The notes under the pieces were generated by a model. That model searched no databases. It saw nothing but the letters and a program-made list of their open reading frames with translations, and had not been told where the DNA came from. A program made the translations under genes and the position numbers. This document shows, piece after piece, positions 51,489-60,915 of a stretch of DNA of 64,000 nucleotides (positions are counted from its first letter, which is position 1; each line of letters starts with the position of its first letter). The stretch is from Ruminococcus flavefaciens 007c (lineage in GTDB: Bacteria > Bacillota > Clostridia > Oscillospirales > Ruminococcaceae). The stretch lies in assembly GCF_000571935.1 (NCBI RefSeq), contig NZ_ATAX01000007.1:1-64000 (forward strand), read 5' to 3'.

Positions 51489-54242
51489 ATGAAACATCTC
51501 ATATCGCTTTCTCTGAAGTATATACGCCGCCAGAAGCTGCGTACCTTCCTCACTTTCACGTGCATAATGCTCTCGGCTTTCATACTGGCAACGGTATGCA
51601 CCTACGGAAGCAGCATATATTCTACCGTTTACAACTATCTCGTCTACGAACGAGGTACATGGGAGGTAGAGATAACCTCATGGATAGAGCGTTCAAAGGA
51701 TCCCGAAAAGGCCATAGATAAAGCTGAAAACCATCCCTCAGTTGACGATTACCTGCTGGAAACATGGGCAACCTATGAGGTCAGATCGGAATCTCCGGCG
51801 GGGATGGGACTGATTGAAATATCCGACGGCAAAAAAACTTTAAGAGTAAACGGACTGACATTATCGGGAAAGGAAGGAAATCCCGAGCTCGAAAATGAAT
51901 TTACTACGGGCCCGACCATACTTCCCCAAAACACTGCCGCGGAAGGCTGCTATTTCCCCGTCAGCATAAAGGATATGGGCTATTCCGAAGGTGATACCAT
52001 AACCCTCACCTTTCGTCCCGCCACCGCAAAGCTGGACGAGAACAGCGAGATAATGAAGTCCATCCGCAAAGAACTCAAGGAAAAGAACGGTACAGAGCTT
52101 ACAAGCACCGACGAAGGCTTTGATGAGCTGGACGAAAAAACAAAAAGTAAAGCTCAAAGCACGTCAATCGATATGCTTCTCAGGTTCAGAGGTCTGACTC
52201 TGGAACAATACCCTCTTACGGATATAGAATACGGCGAACCTGTGGAATATACCTTTAAGATCGCAGGCTTTTCAAACACATACCGATCTATGTATGACTG
52301 GTTCGTAATATCTAATTTAACCGCCGATATGTCAGAACTTCATGAGAAAAATCCAGGTATCTTCGCTGACAAAGGAAAACGCTTCTTTATCCGTGTCATA
52401 GACAATTACGACTATGACGAAGCACTGAAGCTCCTGTTCACCGACCTCGGCCACGATTATGACAAGGACTTCTATGACAGCTATGATTATCCTCATCCTG
52501 AAAATGACGACCTTCTCGGACTTGAATGGAAGAGCCCGTATGCGATATACAGCATACTCCCCTCTTATATAATCCCCATGCTCATCATACTTATAGTAGC
52601 ATGGTTCATTGCCCGTTTTATCATCGACAATGCCTTCGAGATGGCAGTTCAGGAAAGAAGCACTCACTTTGCGTCTCTGCGAATAATAGGTGCATCCAAG
52701 GGACAGATCGCGGCAGTAGTGCTCACAGAAGCGTTGTTCTACTGCTTTACAGCCATACCCCTGGGAATAATAACGGCTGTTATCATATGCCGTACCACAT
52801 TCAATTCCCTGCGCAGAGTCGGACTGAGTATGTTTGAATTCTCGGCAAATCCCTATTTCATAGGTATTGCCGCAGCATTATGCTTTATTGCCATAATAAT
52901 CTCTGCTTACACCTCGGCAATGTGGGCTTCAAGGAAGCTTTCCCCTGCCGAAGCGCTCAACTTCGGCAAGCCCAGGAGCAAAAAGCGGAAGCTCCGCAGA
53001 TACAGGTCAAAGCTGGATCTCAGCTCAGGAAAGTTCCTGCGCAGATATACGCGGAAGAACATAATGGCCTCAAAAAGCCGCTTCATAATCTCTACAATAA
53101 CCATGACTCTCGGCGTGGTCATGTTTACCCTTTCCATACTGCTGAGCAGCTTTGTCAAATCAGGCATTGACCGCTACAGAAACAATGATTACCTTGATTA
53201 CAGAATAGATTATTATTACCCGTCCGACACAGACGATCTTCTCGGTGAAGCCGAAGAATACTTCGGTAACAAGGAGATATTCTCATTCTGCTATATCAGC
53301 TGCTATAATTCCACAACGATCATGGGAGCAGAAAATTCAGATCAGATAAATGACGAAATTCTGCGCAACCAGATCGAAAACGTACATAATATCAATGTAT
53401 ACGCCATAAATGAAGACCTGTACAAAAAATACTTCATCGAAGAAATAACAGGCATAGACTATGCTCAGTTCAGAGACGAAAAGCTCGCATTTATCAGCAG
53501 AAGCAATATTGCCCATAACATTGATACAATGCAGCCCTATGAAGCAAGACCGCGCTCATTTGACCGGTTTGAACGTGCTTTGCGTCTGAATACGCTGACA
53601 GACTTTGATGCTGACATAATCGGAGTTATTTCAAGCCCCATACAGCTTGACGGCTGTGTGGTCATCCCCTCTGAAAACGCCATGAGTATTCTCAGCCTCG
53701 GCTTTGATATTGAACTTCAGGTAAACGGCAGGGAGCAATATGAGGAAGCACAGGCTATTATGGACAAATTCCTGGATAATGCTTATTATTCTTCATATCA
53801 GAATATGTACATGAACGGGACCGGCGTAAACGAGTTCATAAAAGCCATAATAAAGATAGTTCTTGTATTCCTTGTATCCATATGGCTGGTAGGTATACTC
53901 TCCATGATAAACTCGGTCAATACCAGCGTTCTCAACAGGAGCCGCGAGCTGATGATGCTGAGAAGTGTGGGAATGACAAGGAAACAGCTCAGGAACAGCG
54001 TGATACTCGAAACGCTGATGTTCTCCGCAGCAGCTGCCATACTCGGAACAGCCATAGGAGTAGGAGGCTTCCTGTTCTTTATAATCGTTCTTACAAAACA
54101 GGGCTCACTGCTGATAATAAGCACTGTCATCATAGTAGCTGTGCTCTCAGTCGTACTCAACATAATCATAGCTCTGGCAGCAGCCTTACCGGCTGTAAAA
54201 AGTCTCGGAAAGGTCGAATCCATTGCACAGGCTTCCATATGA
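51489..54242 (+). CDS. FtsX-type ABC permease, large two-FtsX form
   Basis: 917 residues. An N-terminal transmembrane helix (about 18-38) is followed by an extracytoplasmic domain of about 300 residues, three helices (about 355-480) forming the first FtsX core (around ERSTHFASLRIIGASKGQI), a further helix (about 540), a second extracytoplasmic domain, and a second FtsX core near the C-terminus (LNRSRELMMLRSVGMTRKQL). This two-core form acts as a complete permease with the ATPase at 50802. The large external domains suggest peptide or lipid extrusion or antibiotic-peptide release. GGAGGTG lies before the ATG. Confidence 0.87.
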   Translation: MKHLISLSLKYIRRQKLRTFLTFTCIMLSAFILATVCTYGSSIYSTVYNYLVYERGTWEVEITSWIERSKDPEKAIDKAENHPSVDDYLLETWATYEVRSESPAGMGLIEISDGKKTLRVNGLTLSGKEGNPELENEFTTGPTILPQNTAAEGCYFPVSIKDMGYSEGDTITLTFRPATAKLDENSEIMKSIRKELKEKNGTELTSTDEGFDELDEKTKSKAQSTSIDMLLRFRGLTLEQYPLTDIEYGEPVEYTFKIAGFSNTYRSMYDWFVISNLTADMSELHEKNPGIFADKGKRFFIRVIDNYDYDEALKLLFTDLGHDYDKDFYDSYDYPHPENDDLLGLEWKSPYAIYSILPSYIIPMLIILIVAWFIARFIIDNAFEMAVQERSTHFASLRIIGASKGQIAAVVLTEALFYCFTAIPLGIITAVIICRTTFNSLRRVGLSMFEFSANPYFIGIAAALCFIAIIISAYTSAMWASRKLSPAEALNFGKPRSKKRKLRRYRSKLDLSSGKFLRRYTRKNIMASKSRFIISTITMTLGVVMFTLSILLSSFVKSGIDRYRNNDYLDYRIDYYYPSDTDDLLGEAEEYFGNKEIFSFCYISCYNSTTIMGAENSDQINDEILRNQIENVHNINVYAINEDLYKKYFIEEITGIDYAQFRDEKLAFISRSNIAHNIDTMQPYEARPRSFDRFERALRLNTLTDFDADIIGVISSPIQLDGCVVIPSENAMSILSLGFDIELQVNGREQYEEAQAIMDKFLDNAYYSSYQNMYMNGTGVNEFIKAIIKIVLVFLVSIWLVGILSMINSVNTSVLNRSRELMMLRSVGMTRKQLRNSVILETLMFSAAAAILGTAIGVGGFLFFIIVLTKQGSLLIISTVIIVAVLSVVLNIIIALAAALPAVKSLGKVESIAQASI

Positions 54243-54249
54243 TATAACA

Positions 54250-54288
54250 AAAAGCTCACGGACGTTCTCCACTCCGTGAGCTTTTTAT
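54250..54288. terminator. Bidirectional terminator
   Basis: AAAGCTCACGGA … TCCGTGAGCTTT hairpin with T-run, between convergent genes ending at 54242 and 54290. Confidence 0.82.
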
Positions 54289-54289
54289 T

Positions 54290-55189
54290 TCAGAGCTGCT
54301 TCATAAGCTCGTCTATAAGTTCCTTCTTTGCCAGTCCTTCAGAAAATGTGGTAGCTCCTCCGCAGGCTGTTCCAAGCTTCAGGGCATATCCGAAGTCGCC
54401 TTTCTCACAGCCCGCCACAAAGCCTGCCAGCATAGAGTCGCCTGCTCCTACCGAATTCTTCACTAAGCCCCTGCATACGCCGCACTCATAGAGCTTTCCG
54501 TTCTCATCGAGAAGTATTGCTCCTTTTTCCGCCATTGATACCAGAACGTTCCTTGCCCCCATTTCCCTGAGCTTTGCAGCATATTCAGCGGCTTCCTCAT
54601 GAGTATTTACGGAAACTCCGAATATCTCGCCCAGCTCATGATTATTTGGCTTTATAAGGAAGGGATGATATTTCAGGACATTGATGAGAAGGTCGTTCGT
54701 GGCGTCCACCACCGTCTTAATGTCCCTTCCCGAGAGCCTTTCCAGTATCTTTTCGTAAATATCCGAAGGAAGGCTCTGAGGTATGCTTCCCGCAAGTATT
54801 AGTATATCACCGTCCGAAAGCCTGTCCAGCTTGCCGAACAGCTTTTCCAGAGCATCGGCGTCAATATCGGGCCCCTGACCGTTTATCTCCGTTTCCTCGT
54901 CAGCCTTTATCTTGACATTGATACGTGAATTGCCGTGTCCGAGTCTTACAAAATCCGCTTCGATACCCATTGCACATACGCCCTGATCGATGGCCTTGCC
55001 CGTAAAGCCTGCCGTAAAGCCCATGGTCTTTGAGGTAACTCCCAGCTCTCTTAAAACTATGGATACGTTTATGCCCTTGCCGCCAAAGTATATCTCCTCA
55101 CGGGAGGAACGGTTAACGCTTCCCCAGTTCATGCCGTTTGTATGAACGACATAGTCGATAGCGGGATTAAAAGTCACTGTATATATCAT
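54290..55189 (-). CDS. fruK: 1-phosphofructokinase-type PfkB sugar-phosphate kinase
   Basis: 299 residues, the family length. PfkB features: N-terminal TFNPAIDYVV, GGKGINVS substrate/anion site (about 37-44), IKPNNHELGEIFG and catalytic GAGDSMLAG (about 248-256, Asp base). The KPN-HEL motif is typical of 1-phosphofructokinase and tagatose-6-phosphate kinase; the exact sugar phosphate cannot be told from sequence alone. No PTS or regulator gene is next to it, so it may serve hexose use broadly. AGAAGGAG precedes the ATG. Confidence 0.82.
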   Translation of the reverse strand: MIYTVTFNPAIDYVVHTNGMNWGSVNRSSREEIYFGGKGINVSIVLRELGVTSKTMGFTAGFTGKAIDQGVCAMGIEADFVRLGHGNSRINVKIKADEETEINGQGPDIDADALEKLFGKLDRLSDGDILILAGSIPQSLPSDIYEKILERLSGRDIKTVVDATNDLLINVLKYHPFLIKPNNHELGEIFGVSVNTHEEAAEYAAKLREMGARNVLVSMAEKGAILLDENGKLYECGVCRGLVKNSVGAGDSMLAGFVAGCEKGDFGYALKLGTACGGATTFSEGLAKKELIDELMKQL

Positions 55190-55300
55190 TTCATTTTCTC
55201 CTTCTGCTTTCTGACATCTTGATTTCCTGTATACTAATTATATAACCTGAACAGAAAAAAATCAAGCTTTCTTTTTATGCACTCCTCCGCGCTGTACTGA

Positions 55301-55336
55301 AAAAAGCTCCGATGAATATATACATCGGAGCTTTTC
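55301..55336 (-). terminator. Terminator of the GH9 gene
   Basis: AAAAGCTCCGATG … CATCGGAGCTTTT hairpin, A/T-rich both sides, 33 bp after the GH9 stop. Confidence 0.8.
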
Positions 55337-55368
55337 TGTTATGATAATTTATGAGAACTTTCTTCGGC

Positions 55369-57873
55369 TCACTCGGGGAGCTTGTTAACGAGCTTGAGCA
55401 GATATCTCTGTATAGCTGCTGCGTCTTCATTGGTAAGACCGTCGTTATTGCCTGTAACATCTGAATTTGCACGTCCCTGCTCTGTGATATGGCGCTCATA
55501 GGTTCCTGTAACACCATACTTATTGGGATTAGCAAGTGATTGCATTATAAGGATAGCGTCTGCCAGATCAACTATGCCGTCGCAGTTGGAGTCGCCGGGA
55601 AGCTGCATCTTATAACCGCTCTCTGATGAAACAACAGTAGTTGTTGTAGTTGATGTTGTCGTAGTGGTGACAGTTGTTGTGGTAGTTGTAGTACCGCCCT
55701 GCTCTCCCGAAGATGCAGCTTTCTCTGTGAGAGAAAGGAGATAGGTAAGAGGTGAATTCCAGTATATGGTTATCTCGTTTGTGGAATAGCTCTCTGAGTT
55801 GTCGATATAGCACTTTGCTGCGGGAAGATCACGGCAGTAAGCCTTTGCTGCACTGTCCTCAAGGTTCTGGTTGACACCGCCTGCCAGCATACCCTTCATA
55901 GCATGGCCTACCACCATAGAAGGACGGTGATGAGGATGCTCGGGTGAAACTGTACCGTAGCCTGATACGAAGCAGGTTCCTACGGGATTTATGCCAAGGA
56001 GATAGCCAAGCTCAGAATTTGCTGCATTGAAGTAGCTCTCCTGTCCTGTGAGCTCATTTGCCAGTCCGAGGATTATACCTGCGTTGGCGATAGTCATATT
56101 GCTTCCCCAGTTATACTTTGTGAGAGCAGAACCGTAGCTTGAATCATTTATGGTCTTTACCATCGAATCGGCCTGACTTATAACAGCCGAATAAGCTTTC
56201 TTATACAGATCGGAGTTCTTGTCTGCGCCCTTCATTGTAAGGATAGCTATATTTCCGTAATCTCCCACTGTTGACCAGTCAAGACCTGTGTAAGCCTTGC
56301 TCACGCCGGAGATATACTTCTGATCGCCTGTTGCGCGGTACATCTGTACAGCTGCCCAGTAGCGCTCATCCTTGTCAGTCTTGTCGCCGTAATCGCCTGT
56401 TACGATGTCCTTGGGATTAGTGAACAGGAAGTCGGGATTTGCTTCAAGCCATGCCCATGACTTTTCAGCTGCGTCCATGCACTTCTTTGCAAAGTCCTTG
56501 TCGTACTTCTCATAGAATTCAGCTGCAAGAGCCATTGAAGCACAGAAATCGGCAGTTGCTGTTGAGCTTACGGGAGTAACGATAAGAGGAGCTGTTTCCT
56601 TTGTAGGCATTACGTATCCCGGGAAGGTCTCACAGGATACCTTATGGTAAGCGCCGCCGTCGGAAGCCTGCATCTTCATCATCCATTCGAGCTCGAAACG
56701 TGCTTCGTCAAGAATATCGGGAACGCCGTTTCCGCTCTCGGGGATATTTGTATTATCGCCGTAAAGGTCGGGAGCTGCCTGGTATGCATAGAGCAGGTCG
56801 GCAATGGTCTTTGCGGCAGGAACAACGTATCTTCCGTAGTCACCTGCATCATGCCAGCCGCCGCAGACGTCTATCTTATCACTTGTGCCGTAGATCGTAG
56901 CCTCCTTGGTATGGCAGGCTGCGTGGCCGAATTTCTCGTCCTCGATCTCTACGCCGCAGCGCTGGAGATAAAGCATCCTTACACTGTCCTCGATAAGGTC
57001 TGAATATACCTTGCCGCCGATCTCGAAGGTATAGGAATCGTCAAGCCCCTCGCAGGAAATATAGTACTTGCCCGCTGTCTTTACGGAAGAAAAATCACCT
57101 GTCCAGTTTATCTCGTCCGCAGTGCTGTTTTCCTTCTTGTTCTCAAGCTTACCTGTATATACTGCCTCTTTAGTATCCGCATTTACTACCTTGAACTCCG
57201 TCTGATCTGTAACATCACGGAATACAGCTATCTTCTCGGCATCTGTCCTGTAGCCCACCTGGTTGATATTTATGGAAGGAGCATAGGGACGGCTCGATGC
57301 ATAGTCCACATTGCTGTCGTCAACGAGCTCAAGTGATACATTGTCGATATAGATCTTGTGCTCAGGAAGCTCTCCCTCGTACTTTTCCTGGATACCGCAG
57401 TTGAATACCAGCTTTGCCATGATGTCGGTATCCTGCTTCATGGTGAACTCATAATCAATAGTCTGAGGCTCTGAGGTGAGGTTGAGTCCCTTCCATGTAT
57501 AAGCCTGGTATGTACCGCCGTTCTGCTGTATCATAGCCTCGATATAGCGGTCCTCGGTAGATGATATATCGTACTTCAGACGATACACGCCGTTCTTGTA
57601 CAGGGGAACTATATCATAGAACACCTGTACGGCATAGTTTACCTTGCCCACATTTGTTACTGTAAGGGCAAGCTTTCCGTCCTCTGCCTTCAGTGAGCAG
57701 ACACCGCCGCTCTCCTTGTAGGTGCCCCAGTCGCTTACGCCCTTATCAAAGGTAGAATTCGTAATAAGATTGGAGCCTGCCGAAGCAGGGATGGAGATCA
57801 TCGGCATAGCCGATGCCATGATGGCGCAGGCTGAAATAGCTGCTACGCACTTCTTAAAAACCTGTTTTTTCAT
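55369..57873 (-). CDS. GH9 endoglucanase with CBM4/9, Ig-like domain and dockerin
   Basis: 834 residues. Signal peptide (1-32), a CBM4_9-type module (about 33-185, LITNSTFDKGVSDWG), the CelD_N Ig-like domain (about 200-290, ININQVGYRTDAEK), the GH9 (α/α)6 domain (about 295-730) with nucleophile/base Asp in CGGWHDAGDYGRYV, active-site HHRPS and the acid Glu in SYSTNEITIYWNS, a Thr-rich linker (about 732-750) and a C-terminal dockerin (about 756-834, first repeat GDSNCDGIVDLADAILIMQS). It is a cellulosomal β-1,4-glucanase of the theme E1-like type. The second dockerin repeat (DVTGNNDGLTNEDAAAIQRY) follows an unusually long inter-repeat insert. CATTTTGCGCA motifs lie upstream. Confidence 0.93.
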   Translation of the reverse strand: MKKQVFKKCVAAISACAIMASAMPMISIPASAGSNLITNSTFDKGVSDWGTYKESGGVCSLKAEDGKLALTVTNVGKVNYAVQVFYDIVPLYKNGVYRLKYDISSTEDRYIEAMIQQNGGTYQAYTWKGLNLTSEPQTIDYEFTMKQDTDIMAKLVFNCGIQEKYEGELPEHKIYIDNVSLELVDDSNVDYASSRPYAPSININQVGYRTDAEKIAVFRDVTDQTEFKVVNADTKEAVYTGKLENKKENSTADEINWTGDFSSVKTAGKYYISCEGLDDSYTFEIGGKVYSDLIEDSVRMLYLQRCGVEIEDEKFGHAACHTKEATIYGTSDKIDVCGGWHDAGDYGRYVVPAAKTIADLLYAYQAAPDLYGDNTNIPESGNGVPDILDEARFELEWMMKMQASDGGAYHKVSCETFPGYVMPTKETAPLIVTPVSSTATADFCASMALAAEFYEKYDKDFAKKCMDAAEKSWAWLEANPDFLFTNPKDIVTGDYGDKTDKDERYWAAVQMYRATGDQKYISGVSKAYTGLDWSTVGDYGNIAILTMKGADKNSDLYKKAYSAVISQADSMVKTINDSSYGSALTKYNWGSNMTIANAGIILGLANELTGQESYFNAANSELGYLLGINPVGTCFVSGYGTVSPEHPHHRPSMVVGHAMKGMLAGGVNQNLEDSAAKAYCRDLPAAKCYIDNSESYSTNEITIYWNSPLTYLLSLTEKAASSGEQGGTTTTTTTVTTTTTSTTTTTVVSSESGYKMQLPGDSNCDGIVDLADAILIMQSLANPNKYGVTGTYERHITEQGRANSDVTGNNDGLTNEDAAAIQRYLLKLVNKLPE

Positions 57874-57918
57874 AATATTTCCCTCTCATTTCTATGGCTA
57901 TGCCACATTACTATATAT

Positions 57919-57947
57919 ATTCTATCAAATCAGTCTTATTAAATCAA
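57919..57947 (-). promoter_or_regulatory. Promoter of the GH9 gene
   Basis: Minus strand TTGATT (57947-57942), 17-bp spacer, TAGAAT (57924-57919). Confidence 0.6.
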
Positions 57948-57971
57948 TAACATTTCAAGCCAATTATATAT

Positions 57972-58081
57972 CATTTTGCGCATAACTTTTTGTGCAGGTG
58001 CCACAAAAGGACTTTTGCTGATAAAAGGCTTTAAATCAGCAGCAGTTATGATACTGAAATTTCAGCAAATCATTTTGCGCA
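57972..58081 (-). promoter_or_regulatory. CATTTTGCGCA operator motifs upstream of GH9
   Basis: Exact CATTTTGCGCA at 57972-57982 and 58071-58081, and a weaker TTTTTGTGCA at 57987-57996. The first lies about 25 bp upstream of the -35. Motif shared with the GH11 and CotH genes. Confidence 0.5.
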
Positions 58082-58104
58082 CGGTATATATAACTTATTA
58101 TACG

Positions 58105-58139
58105 AAAAAGCGACCCGTTTGACATCACGGATCGCTTTG
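58105..58139 (-). terminator. Terminator of the esterase gene
   Basis: Minus strand AAGCGATCCGT … ACGGGTCGCTT hairpin followed by TTTTCG, 10 bp after the stop at 58149. Confidence 0.65.
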
Positions 58140-58148
58140 TATGCGCAG

Positions 58149-59033
58149 TTAGCGCTGTGCTTCAAAAAATTCAAGTATAAGGGCCTGTGCGTCAATGCCT
58201 TCTGTCTTTTCGGAAGGCCATGAGTGTCCTCCGCTGCGAATGAAAAGATTCCAGACCTGAGCTCTTTTCCCCTCTGCTGTATACTTTTTCAGCTCCGAGC
58301 CCTTGCCTATCTCCGTCATCGAAGACAGCTCAAGACCATTTGAGCTCACCCAGTAGTCCATAACGTCCTCTATAGCGGGAGACTCGGTGTATTCCGCAGT
58401 ACCGTCACTGTTTTTAGGCACAACGTCATCCTTTTCACCCGTTATCTGGAAAAAGCCAACGTTCTTGCAGCTGCTCCGCTCCTCCCAGACACTGCTGTTC
58501 ATCATTCCCGAAACACTTACCACAGCCGAATAGGTGTCCCCTGCCTCCATGGCCAGCCTGTGCGTCATAAAGGCACCGTTGCTGAAGCCCGCCGCAAAGA
58601 TGTGCTCTCTGTCGAGGGCGTACTCCTTCTGAAGATACTCTGCCAGCGCCACAAGGAACTCTCTGTCCTTGTTTCCACTGCCATCGGCATATGAATTCCA
58701 GCCCCTTGAAGAGGTCCTGTCAGTAGGATCAGAGGCTCCCGTAACGTATACGACCGCATATCCTTTGGGATTAGCCTTTTCCTCAAAATGCAGCGTGCTG
58801 CGGAAGTCCTCTGCGGAGCTTCCGTAGCCGTGAAGCATAACGATAAGAGGAGCTCCGTCGGACTTTTCGGGCAGATCAAGTATATAATCATGGCTCACGC
58901 CGTCAAAGCTGCATGAAAAGGTATTATTTCCGATATCCTTCACGTTCTCCAGCTTTGGCACAGGGGCTTTTTCAGTACAGCCGCAAAGCAGCCCTGCTGC
59001 CATTATACAACCAAGAATTGCAGCCTTTTTCAT
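58149..59033 (-). CDS. α/β-hydrolase lipoprotein (feruloyl/acetyl-xylan esterase or LpqC/PHB-depolymerase type)
   Basis: 294 residues from ATG 59033 (GGAG upstream; a GTG three codons earlier is less likely). Lipobox LLCGC. α/β-hydrolase with oxyanion block VMLHGYGSSAEDF, nucleophile Ser in AAGFSNGAFM, Asp in TGEKDDVVPKN and His in SGGHSWPSE. This pattern fits the CE1/PHB-depolymerase-like family, which includes feruloyl and acetyl-xylan esterases. Next to xylanase and cellulase genes, cleavage of ferulate or acetate from xylan is the likely job; the substrate is not proven by sequence. Lipid-anchored to the cell surface. Confidence 0.82.
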   Translation of the reverse strand: MKKAAILGCIMAAGLLCGCTEKAPVPKLENVKDIGNNTFSCSFDGVSHDYILDLPEKSDGAPLIVMLHGYGSSAEDFRSTLHFEEKANPKGYAVVYVTGASDPTDRTSSRGWNSYADGSGNKDREFLVALAEYLQKEYALDREHIFAAGFSNGAFMTHRLAMEAGDTYSAVVSVSGMMNSSVWEERSSCKNVGFFQITGEKDDVVPKNSDGTAEYTESPAIEDVMDYWVSSNGLELSSMTEIGKGSELKKYTAEGKRAQVWNLFIRSGGHSWPSEKTEGIDAQALILEFFEAQR

Positions 59034-59074
59034 GTTACACACTCCGTTTTTCTCATAGTCGATGATACTAATGC

Positions 59075-60742
59075 TTATTTTTTCAGTTTTTCACTGAGCT
59101 GTTCAAAGGTTATGCCGTATTTATATGCTATATCATGTGCATAGCTCTTTCCGTCCGGCTTTTTGTAGCTTATCTTGTATGAGCGTTCACCGTTGCTGCT
59201 GTCCATTACCACGCTGTCCGCTTTGCAGACCGCTCCCTCAACACTGCTGATCTGATCTGCATTTTCCGCCAGCTCGTGCATATGGGTATTGAACACCGTC
59301 CTTGCACCGATACAGCACAGGTACTTCAGTACGTCCTCGGCGATATACAGCGATTCAGTATGACTTGTGGTGGCAAAGGATTCGTTGAAGAGCAGCAGGC
59401 TGTCACGGCCTGCCGTGCGGCAGATACTGTTGAACCTGTCTGCCTCCTCGCCAAGTCTTCCGAGAGAGACCGTTTTTTCCTCGTCAACGGGGAAATGGGT
59501 ATATATACCGTCACAGGGACGTATTCTTGCAGAAGAAGCAGGCACGAAAACTCCTGTCTGCTCCATGAGAAAAACAAGTCCCACGCCCTGTGTAAGTATG
59601 GTCTTACCGCCGCGGTTCGGACCTGTGAGAATATGCACTGTTCTGTCATTGGTAAACTCTATGTCGTTGCAGACTATATCCTCGTCCACCATGCCGTTAA
59701 GACGGCATATAGCCAGCTTTACGTTGTAGAAATCACGCAGGAAGCTGTCATTTTCCGACATCTCACCGACACAGCAGGGCATTCCCAGCTCCGCCAGTTT
59801 CTTTTCCAGACCGATAAAACGCATATAAAACAGGAACTCATCTGCAAGAGTCACAAGATTCCTGCCGCTGACGTCAACATACTTATTCAGTACCTTTTTC
59901 AGCTTCTGCGTCATTGACGGCAGCATTCGCTCCATGATGGTGTTCAGATTGTTCATAAGGAGACTGTCTGTGGGACGGTTGGTAGGAGACGGTATCCCGC
60001 GGTACTTCTGATCCATCCAGTCAAAGCCGTCGTTGTGCATCTCCATCTCAAAGAACTGGAGATCCTTATCGTTAAGGCTTTCCCTGCGGGATCTTATGAA
60101 GCGCTTCAGCACACCCTGTCTGGTGAAATAGAACTTATTGAAGGATATTATCCCCGTCTCCTTCGGATAGAAGGAATGATCGAAATTAACACCTATGGTC
60201 ATGCTTTTTATGTTGTGTATATCGTCGCCCACAACGGATATATCCTTTTCAAGCTCGTCAAAGCCGCTGTTTGTGTAAATATCCATTACATGAGCCGCAA
60301 ATCGCCTCATGCCCTCAGACCTGAATTCACGGTCGGATATAACGTCCCTTATCTGAAGTATGGAGCTTATATAGCCCTCAAGAGCTCTCAGACGGTTAAG
60401 AAATTCAAGTATAGTGGAGGTCTCACCTATATGTGCAGGCTTGTCATTGAAGTAAAAACGCAGAGAATCGAATATACGATAGAGCATCTCGCAGAGCTCC
60501 TCGTTCTCCTTCAGCTCGGAGTAAACCTCCCTGCGGTAATTTATGACTCTTTCATCTGTGGGCATCTCCAGGAGTATATTCCTTATTATCTCCTTTTCCG
60601 AAGCGTTGTCGGAGATATTCTCCGCTATAAAGTCCACAGCAAGATCGTTTGCGGTATTCTCACCCAGACTGAAGTATTTGAATTCGCCCTCAGGTGCAAG
60701 AAGGCTTATCTTATCACCGGCAGGCAATGTCGTTTTTTTCAT
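59075..60742 (-). CDS. MutS-like ATPase without mismatch-recognition domains
   Basis: 555 residues, no signal peptide. The C-terminal third is a MutS domain V: Walker A GPNRGGKT (about 376-383), LGRLGEEADRF, Walker B-like LLLFNESFATT and the NTHMHEL loop. Asn replaces the Asp usual in MutS Walker B (FNES rather than LDE), a pattern I associate with this stand-alone MutS-like subfamily. The first 370 residues are helical and correspond to core/lever domains, with no domain I. Such proteins are predicted DNA-binding ATPases of unclear role, not classical mismatch repair. AGGAGC precedes the ATG. It lies between glycan-degradation genes. Confidence 0.82.
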   Translation of the reverse strand: MKKTTLPAGDKISLLAPEGEFKYFSLGENTANDLAVDFIAENISDNASEKEIIRNILLEMPTDERVINYRREVYSELKENEELCEMLYRIFDSLRFYFNDKPAHIGETSTILEFLNRLRALEGYISSILQIRDVISDREFRSEGMRRFAAHVMDIYTNSGFDELEKDISVVGDDIHNIKSMTIGVNFDHSFYPKETGIISFNKFYFTRQGVLKRFIRSRRESLNDKDLQFFEMEMHNDGFDWMDQKYRGIPSPTNRPTDSLLMNNLNTIMERMLPSMTQKLKKVLNKYVDVSGRNLVTLADEFLFYMRFIGLEKKLAELGMPCCVGEMSENDSFLRDFYNVKLAICRLNGMVDEDIVCNDIEFTNDRTVHILTGPNRGGKTILTQGVGLVFLMEQTGVFVPASSARIRPCDGIYTHFPVDEEKTVSLGRLGEEADRFNSICRTAGRDSLLLFNESFATTSHTESLYIAEDVLKYLCCIGARTVFNTHMHELAENADQISSVEGAVCKADSVVMDSSNGERSYKISYKKPDGKSYAHDIAYKYGITFEQLSEKLKK

Positions 60743-60867
60743 CCTGTAGCTCCTTTCCTGCTGCTTGAAGCGGCAGAATGTATATATGATGCCTGAAAGC
60801 TGTTTCAGGCTTTATTTCCGTTGTTTTCCTTACTGATAATTATACGTCATAGCTGTCCGTTTGTCAA

Positions 60868-60904
60868 TAAATAACGCCACAGCACATATCATGCTGTGGC
60901 GTTA
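60868..60904 (-). terminator. Terminator of the GH11 gene
   Basis: AACGCCACAGCA … TGCTGTGGCGTT hairpin, followed on the minus strand by ATTTATTG, 12 bp after the stop. Confidence 0.72.
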
Positions 60905-60915
60905 TGGATTATTTA